NCBI RefSeq assembly: GCF_000515255.1
Contig: NZ_KI911559.1
Span: 2,305,660-2,369,659 of the forward strand
Direction: 5' to 3'
Length of the DNA stretch: 64,000 nucleotides
Source of the DNA: Rhodovibrio salinarum DSM 9154
GTDB taxonomy: Bacteria > Pseudomonadota > Alphaproteobacteria > Kiloniellales > Rhodovibrionaceae
In this document: in pieces, positions 8,865 to 17,311 of the stretch
Numbering within the stretch: position 1 is the stretch's first letter
Layout: each line of letters opens with the position of its first letter
Program-made: the position numbers and the translations under genes
The notes under the pieces: model-generated
What the model was told of the DNA's origin: nothing
Databases searched by the model: none
What the model saw: only the letters and a program-made list of their open reading frames with translations

Positions 8865-10238
8865 ATGCGTTCCTACCTGATGCCGACCTTCCTCGCCGCG
8901 GCCGTTCTGGCCGCTCCAGCCGTGCAGGCGCAGACCCAGAGCGGCGCCAAGGAGGTCATGGAGCCGACGATCAAGGTCGCTACCGATAGCCGCCAGCAAG
9001 CCGCCACCCATAGCCGCAGCAAGACGCCCGGCGATCTGTGGCAGGCTTGGATGGATAAGAACGGCATCACCGAAGGGGTCAACGACCTCGACAACGGGCA
9101 GACCTTCTTCATCGCCAGCGGCAAAGCCCAGGTGCGTGCGGATTTCGGCAGCAACGAATGGGTCAACGCACGTCAGGTGGCCTTCAACAGTGCGCTCCTG
9201 GCGGCGAAAAGCGAAATGGCGAATACGGTCGGTGCAATCATGCGCTCGGACCGGGCGGTCGAGGTGCTGCAGCAGGGCGGCGATACGGTACCGCCTCAGC
9301 TAAAGCAGGTGCGCGACCAAGTCTCGACGCTGCAGCGGATGCGGAAGCTGACCAACGAGGCGTTGGACGCGCAAATTCAGAAATTCGATCCGGACTGGCA
9401 GGGCAAGGATGAGCAAAACCCTCAGCAGAAGCGCGTGCAGTTGCAGGAGCGTTATCAAGAGAAGGTGGCCGCTGGCGCCCAGTTGCTGATCAACGGGGCG
9501 ATGCCGGTGTTCAATGCCGAGGGTGACAATCTCGACAAGAACTACACCGTCCTGGTCGGCATCGTCTGGTCGCCCCGCATGGCGGCTTTGTCGTCCAGCA
9601 TCTACAACCCGAATGTCGAGATCCCGAAGGGCCCGAAGACGGCGTCCGTGTCCGAGCAGATCGAGCAGAAGTTGCAGGAGAACCCGAACTTCCTGGCGCT
9701 TAGTCAGGGGGCGCGGGTCTGGAATGAAGCCGACGGGAGCAAAGTGATCGTCAGCTTCGCGCCGGTCTATCGGACGCAGTCGAGCACGATCAACGAGCAG
9801 AAGGCCGCGCTGATCGGGCGTAGTCAGATCGCGCAGTTCGTGGCCGAGGACGTTGCCAGTCGGCAGATGTCAGATAGTCAGAACACCTTCCGGGCGTATG
9901 ACGACGGCAGCAGCCAGACCTTTAACAACAACGAGTTCCGTTCGTTGATTCGGGCGAAGGCCAAGCAGATCCGCCTTCAGGGCGCGATCCGGGCGTATAG
10001 CTGGAAGGGTCAACATCCCGCCGCCAATGTGCCGATGCAGACGGACGTCTACGTCTGGTCGCCGGACAGCCGGGCGATGGCGCAACGCTTGCAGGAGCTG
10101 ACCGGCGGGCAGGGGGCCTCGTCCGCTGGCGGTGCGGGTGCCAGCGGCAACCTGGAAACCGGCGCCGGTGATAGCGGCGACGGCAATGTGGCCGCGCCCG
10201 CGCGCAGCGGTGCCGGCAGTAACGTCAGCAACTTCTAG
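8865..10238 (+). CDS. Exported protein of unknown function, DUF6844-like
   Basis: A 457-residue periplasmic protein. The ATG at 8865 gives a clean signal peptide (MRSYLMPTFLAAAVLAAPAV, then a QAQ cleavage site). A GTG at 8838 would add nine polar residues and is less likely. The mature protein has a helical segment rich in Q, K and E at about residues 120-180, a strand-rich core (NYTVLVGIVWSPRM, VIVSFAPVYR) and a low-complexity Gly/Ala/Ser C-terminus. The pattern of a strand followed by an ARQVAFNSALLAAK helix recalls the LPP20/FlgT-N type fold. I associate it with the DUF6844 family from memory only. It sits between LpoB-like and LPP20-like genes. Confidence 0.55.
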   Translation: MRSYLMPTFLAAAVLAAPAVQAQTQSGAKEVMEPTIKVATDSRQQAATHSRSKTPGDLWQAWMDKNGITEGVNDLDNGQTFFIASGKAQVRADFGSNEWVNARQVAFNSALLAAKSEMANTVGAIMRSDRAVEVLQQGGDTVPPQLKQVRDQVSTLQRMRKLTNEALDAQIQKFDPDWQGKDEQNPQQKRVQLQERYQEKVAAGAQLLINGAMPVFNAEGDNLDKNYTVLVGIVWSPRMAALSSSIYNPNVEIPKGPKTASVSEQIEQKLQENPNFLALSQGARVWNEADGSKVIVSFAPVYRTQSSTINEQKAALIGRSQIAQFVAEDVASRQMSDSQNTFRAYDDGSSQTFNNNEFRSLIRAKAKQIRLQGAIRAYSWKGQHPAANVPMQTDVYVWSPDSRAMAQRLQELTGGQGASSAGGAGASGNLETGAGDSGDGNVAAPARSGAGSNVSNF

Positions 10239-10277
10239 GGCCGCGGGATGTCGGTGCGCCCGGAAGGAGAGTCTGTC

Positions 10278-11567
10278 ATGCCTTGTCTGTTCACCATCCG
10301 GCGCCTGATCGTCTCGACCGTCGCAGCCGGCGCGTGGGCCCTGCTCGCGTCCGGTCCTGCGGCGGCCGCTGATCTGGTCACGGTGGAAGGGCACGGGTGT
10401 CATGTGCGCGGCGGCGAGCAGGCTTCCGACGTTGCGCGGAATGCCGCCCTTGCGGGGGCCAAACGGCAGGCGGTCGACATTTACCGCTCCGAAGTACGCT
10501 CGCAGACCGATGCTGGCACCTTCGAGGTGGATAGCGATCGGGCGCGTGCGGCGATTGCCGACGCGCTCACCAACGTCAACGTGCTGTCGTTGACCGAGCA
10601 GGACCGCGAGATCTGCGCGAAAATCCGGGGGCAGATCGACCCTGAAGCCATCCGGGCCGTTTTGTCGGATGCTTCCGCAAGCGAGCCCGAGATCGACCCC
10701 GGGGCGTTGCAGGGCGATACGCGGTGCCGCGCGTACCTGCCCGCGCGGGTCAAGCTGACCCAGCCACTCGCGGGCGCGGGCCGGGTCGAGACGCGGGACA
10801 GCCTGATCCGACGCTTGCAGATGGAAGCGGTGCGGCAGCAGCGCGGCAGCCTCGTGCGTGGGGCCAGTCAGATACTGACCGCCTCCAAGAACGGCGATGT
10901 GCGCGAGCGGTTCATGAGCCGCATGCGGGCCCAGGCGCGCGGTCTGGTCAAGTACGACGTCGTTTCGGAAGAGGTGCTGGCGCAGGCCGGCCAGCAGGTC
11001 CTGAGTATCACGATCGATGCCCGGGTGTGTGTGCCGCGCGAACCGCTGCCTCGGACCGTGGCGGTGGTCGCGACCCGGTCGACGCGTGGGGCGCCGGTTC
11101 CGGAGTTGCGCAACATCCTGGAACAAGAGTTGGCGCACTCCAGCGGCCTTGTCGTTGTCAGCAACAGCGGCCTTTCGGATGTCGAGGTGTCCGCCGAGAT
11201 TATCAACGTGGGCTTGATCGAGCGTAACCTCACGGCCGCGGATTTAGGGCCGGGGCAGGGCGCGCTCGCGGGACGCTATTATCAACTGACCGCCACGCTC
11301 TCCGGAATGGCGACCGTAATGGGTAGCGGGGCGCAGGTCACCCGGCAGGTGGACGTCCGCCAGATGGTGCCGGCGAAGCAGGACAAGCGCTTGGCAACGG
11401 AAACGTTCGTCAAACGGAAGATGGTCGCGCTCGCACAGAAACTGCGTTCCGGGCTGGACCGGGAACTCGGCATCGCTGATGCGGCCGGGAACAAGAACGC
11501 TGGCGCACAGCCCGGATCGGCCGGCCAGGGAGCAAGTGGCGATGTGGGCGGCGGGCTGAACCATTAA
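10278..11567 (+). CDS. Exported protein with an LPP20/FlgT N-terminal-like domain
   Basis: 429 residues. The ATG at 10278 has GGAAGGAGAG upstream and starts a standard signal peptide ending in PAAAA; an ATG 30 bases earlier is rejected. After the signal comes VTVEGHGCHVRG followed by ARNAALAGAKRQAVDIY, the strand-then-helix signature of FlgT-N/LPP20 proteins. Four or more cysteines occur in the mature part (near CHVRG, EICAKI, DTRCRAY, ARVCVPRE), probably disulfide-bonded in the periplasm. A central region from about residue 265 (TVAVVATRSTRG) looks like a CsgG-like nucleotide-free alpha/beta domain. No catalytic motif is seen. It is the sixth gene of the envelope cluster. Confidence 0.55.
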   Translation: MPCLFTIRRLIVSTVAAGAWALLASGPAAAADLVTVEGHGCHVRGGEQASDVARNAALAGAKRQAVDIYRSEVRSQTDAGTFEVDSDRARAAIADALTNVNVLSLTEQDREICAKIRGQIDPEAIRAVLSDASASEPEIDPGALQGDTRCRAYLPARVKLTQPLAGAGRVETRDSLIRRLQMEAVRQQRGSLVRGASQILTASKNGDVRERFMSRMRAQARGLVKYDVVSEEVLAQAGQQVLSITIDARVCVPREPLPRTVAVVATRSTRGAPVPELRNILEQELAHSSGLVVVSNSGLSDVEVSAEIINVGLIERNLTAADLGPGQGALAGRYYQLTATLSGMATVMGSGAQVTRQVDVRQMVPAKQDKRLATETFVKRKMVALAQKLRSGLDRELGIADAAGNKNAGAQPGSAGQGASGDVGGGLNH

Positions 11568-11606
11568 CCAGGCCAACTTTGCAACTGTGCAGCACGGGCA
11601 GATGGG

Positions 11607-12794
11607 ATGAAACGACGTAGCCTGATCACCGGCCTGTCCGGGGTTCTTGCCGCCTCGACGCTAAGCCGGCCGGGACTTGCGGACCTGCTGGATGATGATC
11701 GTCTCGATGCGTTCGATCGGCGCGTGGACCAGGAATTCGAGGCGTTCGACCGGCAAATGGATGCGCGCTTCGCTGCGATGGACCGCGCCATTAAGACCGC
11801 GTTCGCCGAAATGGACCGCCGCCTGCGCCGTCGGTGGGGCGAGGCTGTGCAATTGCCAAGCGAGAAAACCTGGGTCGGCTATGATGGCAACCGGGACGAG
11901 CGGATCATCGTGGACTACGAGCGGGGCCGTATCGTCGTCCAGGTTCAGGGCGTAACCGATCCGGCTGAGTTGCACCGGCGGCTCGATCGGGTGCTGCAGG
12001 CCGATTCCGAGACGTTGGACCAACGCGATGTGGTTGGCCAGTACATTCAGGAACAGGCCAGTCTGGCTGGCGGCTCGGCGGTCAGCGATGGCGGTCGCCA
12101 AGGGCAGGACGGTGGGGGGAGTCACGGCCCCGAACTGGGCCCGCTGGTGGATCGGGATGCACGGCCCGAGGTGTCCAGCAAGCCGATCGAGAACAATGCG
12201 CAAGGCGCGAAGGTTGCGGGAACCATCGAGGTCCCGATGCTGCCGGACCACACGCGCTTGTCCGCTCAGCGCGTCGCGCCGGTTGCCCGCCGGTTCGCGC
12301 GCAACGGCCGCATCCCGCTGTCGCTGGTGTTGTCGATCATCAAGAACGAGAGTGCGTTCAACCCACGCGCCAAATCGCGGATCCCGGCGTTCGGGCTGAT
12401 GCAGTTGGTCCCGAGCAGCGGAGGACGCGACGCCTTCCGACACGTCCATGGTGAGGATAAGGCACCTTCGCCGGCGTACCTCTACCAGCCGACGCAAAAT
12501 ATCGAACTGGGCTGTGGCTACCTGAACCTGCTGACGAGTCGCTATCTGGCGGATGTCCGCGATCCCAAGAGCCGCGAGTTCTGCGTCATCGCTGCCTACA
12601 ACACAGGCGCGGGCAATGTCGCGAAGACGTTCGCCGGGACGATGAGCGTTCCCCAGGCTGCGCGGCAGATTAATCGACTGCCCCCGACGCGGGTGTACGA
12701 TCGCTTGCAGGCGAACCTGCCGTACGATGAGACGAAGGCTTACCTGCGCAAGGTGGTGCGGGATCGGGAAGCCTACCGGGAGTTCGATGCTTAG
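11607..12794 (+). CDS. MltC-like lytic transglycosylase
   Basis: A 395-residue exported enzyme predicted to cleave the MurNAc-GlcNAc bond of peptidoglycan. The leader begins MKRRSLITG, which is weakly Tat-like. Residues 27-75 form a repetitive charged helix (FDRRVDQEFEAFDRQMDARF and so on), probably a coiled coil. Residues 80-140 match the MltC N-terminal domain (LPSEKTWVGYD, RIIVDYERGRIVVQV). The SLT catalytic domain follows from about 225, with the catalytic glutamate in IIKNESAFNP, then GLMQLVPSSGG, LGCGYLNLL and AAYNTGAGNV. It ends the envelope cluster. MltC of E. coli is a lipoprotein; here no lipobox is present, so the protein should be soluble or Tat-exported. Confidence 0.8.
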   Translation: MKRRSLITGLSGVLAASTLSRPGLADLLDDDRLDAFDRRVDQEFEAFDRQMDARFAAMDRAIKTAFAEMDRRLRRRWGEAVQLPSEKTWVGYDGNRDERIIVDYERGRIVVQVQGVTDPAELHRRLDRVLQADSETLDQRDVVGQYIQEQASLAGGSAVSDGGRQGQDGGGSHGPELGPLVDRDARPEVSSKPIENNAQGAKVAGTIEVPMLPDHTRLSAQRVAPVARRFARNGRIPLSLVLSIIKNESAFNPRAKSRIPAFGLMQLVPSSGGRDAFRHVHGEDKAPSPAYLYQPTQNIELGCGYLNLLTSRYLADVRDPKSREFCVIAAYNTGAGNVAKTFAGTMSVPQAARQINRLPPTRVYDRLQANLPYDETKAYLRKVVRDREAYREFDA

Positions 12795-13060
12795 AGCGCG
12801 ATCGTTGAGGGTGATTTTACGATCAGACGGGCCCTGATAGGGCATGCGACCGGACCGACCTATCGATCGGAAAATCAGGCGGTCCAGGACGGTTGACGGG
12901 TAGGCTGGTCAAGCCGGGCTGTACCGGCTATCCAGGTTTTCAGACCATCAAGCGTGGTGTGCAGGATCTGCCGGCTGTGCGGATCTGCGTGCGACCTCTC
13001 GAATGCGACTGTGATGGCTATATGCCGCTGGCCTGTTGGTAGTTGGTGCGACGCGTTTGC

Positions 13061-13648
13061 ATGAAGCAAAATACGAAAGACGAGCGAATCGGCGGTCGGC
13101 TACGGCATTTGCGGCAACTGCGAGGGCTTGGCTTGCGCGCGCTGGCAGCCCAGGCCGGATGCTCTCCCAGTTTTTTGTCCCGGGTCGAGAACGGCGCCGT
13201 GAACCCGTCTTTGACCATGCTGCACAACCTGGTGCAGGCCCTCGACACGAACATTTCCTCGTTGTTTGCCGACGAGCCGAAAGCCAACGACAAGACCAAC
13301 GAATACATTGCACATGGGGGCACGCGGCCGGTGCTGTCATTCGATCCGTTGCGTCATGGGCCCGGTATCGAACTCGAACGTTTGATCCCCCAGGCCGCCA
13401 GCTATCTGTTACAGGCCAACATCCATATTGTTGCGCCCGGAGGCACCAGTGACGGCGCAATCCAGCACGTTGGGGAGGAGTTGGGTTACGTTTTGCAGGG
13501 GCAACTCAAGCTAGAGATTGATGGCGAGAGTTATCGCATCGGCGAAGGTGACAGCTTCTTTTTTAATAGCGAACGACCGCACGGCTATCGCAATCCAGGA
13601 CCCGGGACGACACGGATCCTCTGGGTGAACACGCCGCCGACTTTCTAG
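13061..13648 (+). CDS. XRE-family transcriptional regulator with C-terminal cupin
   Basis: A 195-residue regulator: helix-turn-helix at about residues 12-65 (LRALAAQAGCSPSFLSRVENG) and a cupin barrel at about 110-190 (GEELGYVLQGQLKLEIDG, GDSFFFNSERPHGYRNPG). The ATG at 13061 is preferred over an upstream in-frame start at 13043. Regulators of this form (PuuR-like) usually control uptake or catabolism of small nitrogen compounds and sense the ligand in the cupin. It precedes a branched-chain-type ABC transporter and an M20 hydrolase, all in the same direction, and probably controls them. Confidence 0.85.
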   Translation: MKQNTKDERIGGRLRHLRQLRGLGLRALAAQAGCSPSFLSRVENGAVNPSLTMLHNLVQALDTNISSLFADEPKANDKTNEYIAHGGTRPVLSFDPLRHGPGIELERLIPQAASYLLQANIHIVAPGGTSDGAIQHVGEELGYVLQGQLKLEIDGESYRIGEGDSFFFNSERPHGYRNPGPGTTRILWVNTPPTF

Positions 13649-13912
13649 TTTTCCGAACCTTATTCACCTGACAGGCATCGATCCTGCCTTGTTCTGCACG
13701 TAACTGGTGCTTGTTAGAGCGCCTAACTCGGTGTTGACGCTGCCTTTTCGTCAAGACCGTTGACCTATATGCAACACCTTTGACACGATCCGCCCCTCGC
13801 CAGCGGCACTCACCGTCGCTGAGCGTCACGGTGCATGTCGTCAATTGGCTCGGCACTTGCCCCTCATAATAAAGCTGCGTTCGCATAAAATCGCGACAGG
13901 GAGACATCACGT
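13649..13912 (+). promoter_or_regulatory. Upstream region of the LivK-like operon with repeated TTGAC motifs
   Basis: 264 bases between regulator and transporter genes. TTGAC occurs at 13734, 13760 and 13780, with its complement GTCAA at 13750. These could be promoter -35 elements or half-sites for the adjacent XRE-cupin regulator. The binding protein gene has a GGGAGA ribosome binding site. Confidence 0.35.
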
Positions 13913-15088
13913 ATGAAACTCGGAACCATCGGTGCGGTCACGTCTGCCGCGCTTGCTCTGGCTCTTGGCGTCGCTTCCGCGCCGGCCATGGCCAAGGACA
14001 AGGTCACGGTCACGGTCGCCTTCATTGGCCCGCTTTCGGGCGGCGTCTCGTCGGTCGGCCTCGGCGGGCGCAACTCCGCCAAGCTGGCGGTTGATTTGCG
14101 CAACCAGGACCCGGAAGCCAAGTACGAATACGAACTGCTGGCGCTGGACGACGAGTGCAAGCCGAACGTCGGCGTCCAGGTTGCCACCCGTGCGGCGTCG
14201 AACCGCGACGTTGTCGCTGGCGTCACCCATTACTGCTCCGCCGTCGCGATGGGCACGGTCGACGTCTACCACAAGTTCGGCATGCCGGCTGTGGTGTGGG
14301 GCGCTGTGTTGCCGGACGTCACCTACGGTAACTCCTATCCGGAGGTGCACCGCGTCAACGGCACGATGATCAACCAGAACGAGGTGGCCGCGGAATTCAT
14401 GACCGATCAGGGCTACGAGTCCTGGGTGATCATTCACGACACCACCGACTACGGTCAGGGCCACCAGAAATATTTCTCCGAGGCGCTGGAAAAGAATGGC
14501 GGCGAGATCCTCGCGACCTTCGGCGTCACCGCCGATCAGCAGGACTTCACGGCCGAGTTGACCCAGGCCAAGTCGCTGAATCCCGATGTGATCTACTTCG
14601 GGGGGCTGACGCCGATCGGCGTGCGTATCCGCTCGCAAATGGAAAAGCTCGGCATCGATGCGCAGTTCGAGGGAACTTCCGGCATCGTTTCGGACGCGTA
14701 TATCCAGGGCGCCGGCGATCTTGCCGAGGGCACCGTCGCGTTCATTGAGGGGGCGCCGATCGCCAAGCTGCCGGGCGGCCAGTACTTCCAGGAGCAGTAC
14801 GACAAGGCGAACTTCGACTCCCCGCCGGAGGCTTACGGACCGTTCGCGTTCGCCGCGATGAACCTGGTTCTCGACAAGATCGAGGAGGTCGGCCCGGACC
14901 GCCGCAAGGTCCGTGACGCCTTGAACGCGGTCGAAGGACGTGACTCGATCGTGGGCGAGATCACCTTCGACGATCACGGACAGAACGCCGTCGCGTTGAT
15001 CACCAAGTTCGTGGTCCAGGACGGCAAGTGGGTCGTCTGGGAAGACAGCGAATACGCCTCTGGTGAGCGCAAGCTCAGCGGCATGTAG
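13913..15088 (+). CDS. ABC transporter substrate-binding protein, branched-chain amino acid/amide type
   Basis: A 391-residue periplasmic binding protein with a signal peptide ending in SAPAMA. It has the type-I periplasmic binding fold of the LivK/AmiC/UrtA family: VTVAFIGPLSGGVSSVG at the N-terminus, DDECKPNVGVQVATR, VVAGVTHYCS, and a long second lobe ending in the WVVWEDSEY region. It begins an operon with two permeases and two ATPases. Substrate is unknown; the M20 deacylase at the end suggests an N-acyl amino acid, peptide or amide rather than leucine itself. A hairpin follows the stop codon, a layout also seen after urtA. Confidence 0.85.
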   Translation: MKLGTIGAVTSAALALALGVASAPAMAKDKVTVTVAFIGPLSGGVSSVGLGGRNSAKLAVDLRNQDPEAKYEYELLALDDECKPNVGVQVATRAASNRDVVAGVTHYCSAVAMGTVDVYHKFGMPAVVWGAVLPDVTYGNSYPEVHRVNGTMINQNEVAAEFMTDQGYESWVIIHDTTDYGQGHQKYFSEALEKNGGEILATFGVTADQQDFTAELTQAKSLNPDVIYFGGLTPIGVRIRSQMEKLGIDAQFEGTSGIVSDAYIQGAGDLAEGTVAFIEGAPIAKLPGGQYFQEQYDKANFDSPPEAYGPFAFAAMNLVLDKIEEVGPDRRKVRDALNAVEGRDSIVGEITFDDHGQNAVALITKFVVQDGKWVVWEDSEYASGERKLSGM

Positions 15089-15099
15089 GATGCGTGCGA

Positions 15100-15136
15100 C
15101 CTCCGGCCGGCCGGCACGTGGCGGTTCGGCCGGAGG
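15100..15136 (+). repeat. Stem-loop between binding-protein and permease genes
   Basis: Perfect 10-bp inverted repeat CCTCCGGCCG / CGGCCGGAGG with a 17-base loop, placed 12 bases after the binding-protein stop. It has no T-run. In ABC operons such hairpins commonly protect the upstream mRNA or partly terminate transcription, so the binding protein is made in excess. Confidence 0.55.
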
Positions 15137-15201
15137 CTCCCAGACGTCGCCCCGCGACTTTTCTTCTCCCAGCATCACCCCTATTCAGCGGAGCGGAAGG
15201 C

Positions 15202-16122
15202 ATGGACCTCTCCTTGCTCAGCCAGTACGTCGTCAACGGCATGATGCTTGGCATGATGTACGCACTGGTGGCCGTGGGCTTTACCCTGTTTTTCGGCGTC
15301 CTCGACGTAATCAAATTCTCCCACGGCGACGTGCTGATGGTGGGCGCCTTTGCCGGCTACACGACCTACCTTGGCCTGGAGGCGGCCGGCATCCACAGCC
15401 CGATCATCCAGGTTGTCTTGCTGGTCATGGCCTCGGTGGCGTTCGTGGCGGTGCTCGGCGCGCTGATCGCCCGCTACCTGGTGTTACCGCTGTCGAACGC
15501 CCCGGCTTTGAACATCCTGCTGGCGACCCTGATGCTGGGGACGGTCCTGCGGGAAAGCGTTCGCCTGTTCTTCCCGAACGGCTCCAATCCAAAGCGCTTT
15601 CCGCGCCTTCTGCCCGATACCGTGATCCCGATCGGTGACTTCAATCTGCGTGTCGACAGCTTGATGCTGCTGATCGCGGGATTGGTGGTGATCATCGCGA
15701 TCAATCTGATCATCAATCGCACAAAGCTGGGACTGGCCATCCGCGCGGTGGCGCAAGACGCGGAAACCGCGCGGACGATGGGCATCAACTTCCAGCTGGT
15801 CGTGCTGGTGACCTTCGCGCTCGGCTCCAGCGCGGCGGCGATCGCCGGCGTGATGAACGGCCTCTACTACAACGAGATCAACTTCGGCATGGGGCTGCTG
15901 CTGGGCGTGATCGGTTTTGCCTCGGCGATTGTCGGGGGCCTGGGCAATATCTACGGCGCGATCCTGGGCGGTTTTCTGTTCGCGGCGCTGCAGACGGTTG
16001 GGGCCGTCGCGATGCCGTTCGCGAGCGCCTACAAGGACGTCTTCGCCTTTGCCGTCATCATCGCGATCATGGCTTGGCGCCCGACCGGGCTGATCCCCGA
16101 AAAAACCAGCGAACGGGTGTAG
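15202..16122 (+). CDS. Branched-chain-type ABC transporter permease (LivH family)
   Basis: A 306-residue inner-membrane permease with eight or so hydrophobic segments. It has the LivH signature near the N-terminus (GMMYALVAVGFTLFFGVLDVIKFSHGD) and the conserved loop with AVAQDAETARTMGIN around residues 188-202 that contacts the ATPase. The ATG at 15202 follows a GGAGCGGAAGG-like sequence; an in-frame start at 15094 would run through the hairpin and is rejected. The permease partner gene follows 4 bases after the stop. Confidence 0.9.
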   Translation: MDLSLLSQYVVNGMMLGMMYALVAVGFTLFFGVLDVIKFSHGDVLMVGAFAGYTTYLGLEAAGIHSPIIQVVLLVMASVAFVAVLGALIARYLVLPLSNAPALNILLATLMLGTVLRESVRLFFPNGSNPKRFPRLLPDTVIPIGDFNLRVDSLMLLIAGLVVIIAINLIINRTKLGLAIRAVAQDAETARTMGINFQLVVLVTFALGSSAAAIAGVMNGLYYNEINFGMGLLLGVIGFASAIVGGLGNIYGAILGGFLFAALQTVGAVAMPFASAYKDVFAFAVIIAIMAWRPTGLIPEKTSERV

Positions 16123-16126
16123 GCGT

Positions 16127-17311
16127 ATGCACAACGAACCTACAGGCGCGGTCGGCGCACGCGCGACCGGCGCCAAGTTGCTGGTCGGACTGGGCGCCGT
16201 TGCGCTCCTGACTGGCTACATCGTCGCGTTCCTCATGGCCGAGGAGGAGAGCGTGGTGGCCGGCCTGATCGTTGCGGCCGGCGTGGTGGTGCTCGGCGCC
16301 TACCTGATGGGGCTGCTGGCGCAGATGCGCGCGGCCTACCGCGACCACGAGCGGCTGATGCACGCGGCGATCCTGCTTGGCGTGCTGGTGGTCGCCTGGG
16401 TGTTCCGGGAAGACCACTTCACGCTGCTGATGCTGACCACGGCGATGCTGTACATGACGGCTTGCCTGGGGCTGAATGTGCAGCTCGGCTACACCGGGGT
16501 GCTCAATTTCGCTGGCGCGTCGTTTTTCGGCGTTGGCTGCTACACCGCCGCCGTGCTCGGCGCTGAAACGGCCATACCGCCCCTGTTGATCCTGCCGATC
16601 GGTGGGGTAATGGCGGCGCTGGTCGGGTCGGTACTGGTGATCCCGGTGCTGCGCACGCGCGGCCACTACGCCGCGGTGGTGACGATCGCGTTTGCGGTCC
16701 TGTTTCGCACCTTCCTGCAGGTGAACGACGCGCTGGGCGGGCCGCAGGGCCTGTCGGTGCCGCAGATGTCGCTGTTCGGCTGGGGCTTCAACTCGAACAT
16801 CGAGATCGGTTCGTTCTACGCCTCCTTCTACATGAACTACTATTTGCTGGCGCTGCTGCTGCTGGTCATGGCCTTTGCGCTGACCCGTCGGATCGAACGC
16901 TCCTGGGTCGGGCTCAGCATGGATGCCACGCGGATCGACGAACTGGCCGCGAGCTGTTTCGGCATCACGCCGGCGCGCTGGAAGATCACCGCCTTCATGT
17001 TCGGCAATTTCCTGATCGGCATGGCGGGCGCGCTGCTCGGCATGATGATTAGCTTCATCGCGCCGGCGAACTTCACCTTCGCGGACTCCCTGATCTTCCT
17101 GTCGATCGTGCTTCTGGGCGGGATGGGCAGCGTTTGGGGGATCGCGCTGGCCAGCGCGATTGTCGTGCTGCTGCCGGAGAAGCTGCAGATGATCCAGGAA
17201 TACCGCTTCCTGCTGTTCGCGGCGCTGGTGATCCTGGTGCTGCTGTTCCGTCCGAACGGCCTGCTGCCGCGCGGGCGCAGAGCCTACTTCCCGGATTGGA
17301 GGCCGCGATGA
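16127..17311 (+). CDS. Branched-chain-type ABC transporter permease (LivM family)
   Basis: A 394-residue membrane protein. The first 110 residues form three or four extra hydrophobic segments. The conserved LivM core follows, with LGLNVQLGYTGVLNFAGASFFGVG at about 116-139 and an ATPase contact loop AASCFGITPARWKI at about 276-289. It ends in FRPNGLLPRGRR, the standard LivM tail. Its stop overlaps the start of the ATPase gene by 4 bases. It pairs with the LivH-type protein to form the translocation channel. Confidence 0.9.
   Translation: MHNEPTGAVGARATGAKLLVGLGAVALLTGYIVAFLMAEEESVVAGLIVAAGVVVLGAYLMGLLAQMRAAYRDHERLMHAAILLGVLVVAWVFREDHFTLLMLTTAMLYMTACLGLNVQLGYTGVLNFAGASFFGVGCYTAAVLGAETAIPPLLILPIGGVMAALVGSVLVIPVLRTRGHYAAVVTIAFAVLFRTFLQVNDALGGPQGLSVPQMSLFGWGFNSNIEIGSFYASFYMNYYLLALLLLVMAFALTRRIERSWVGLSMDATRIDELAASCFGITPARWKITAFMFGNFLIGMAGALLGMMISFIAPANFTFADSLIFLSIVLLGGMGSVWGIALASAIVVLLPEKLQMIQEYRFLLFAALVILVLLFRPNGLLPRGRRAYFPDWRPR

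Noticed and set aside
13907-15178. A 423-codon minus-strand frame over the LivK-like gene
   Set aside because: Shadow of the periplasmic binding protein, which has signal peptide, motifs and operon context.
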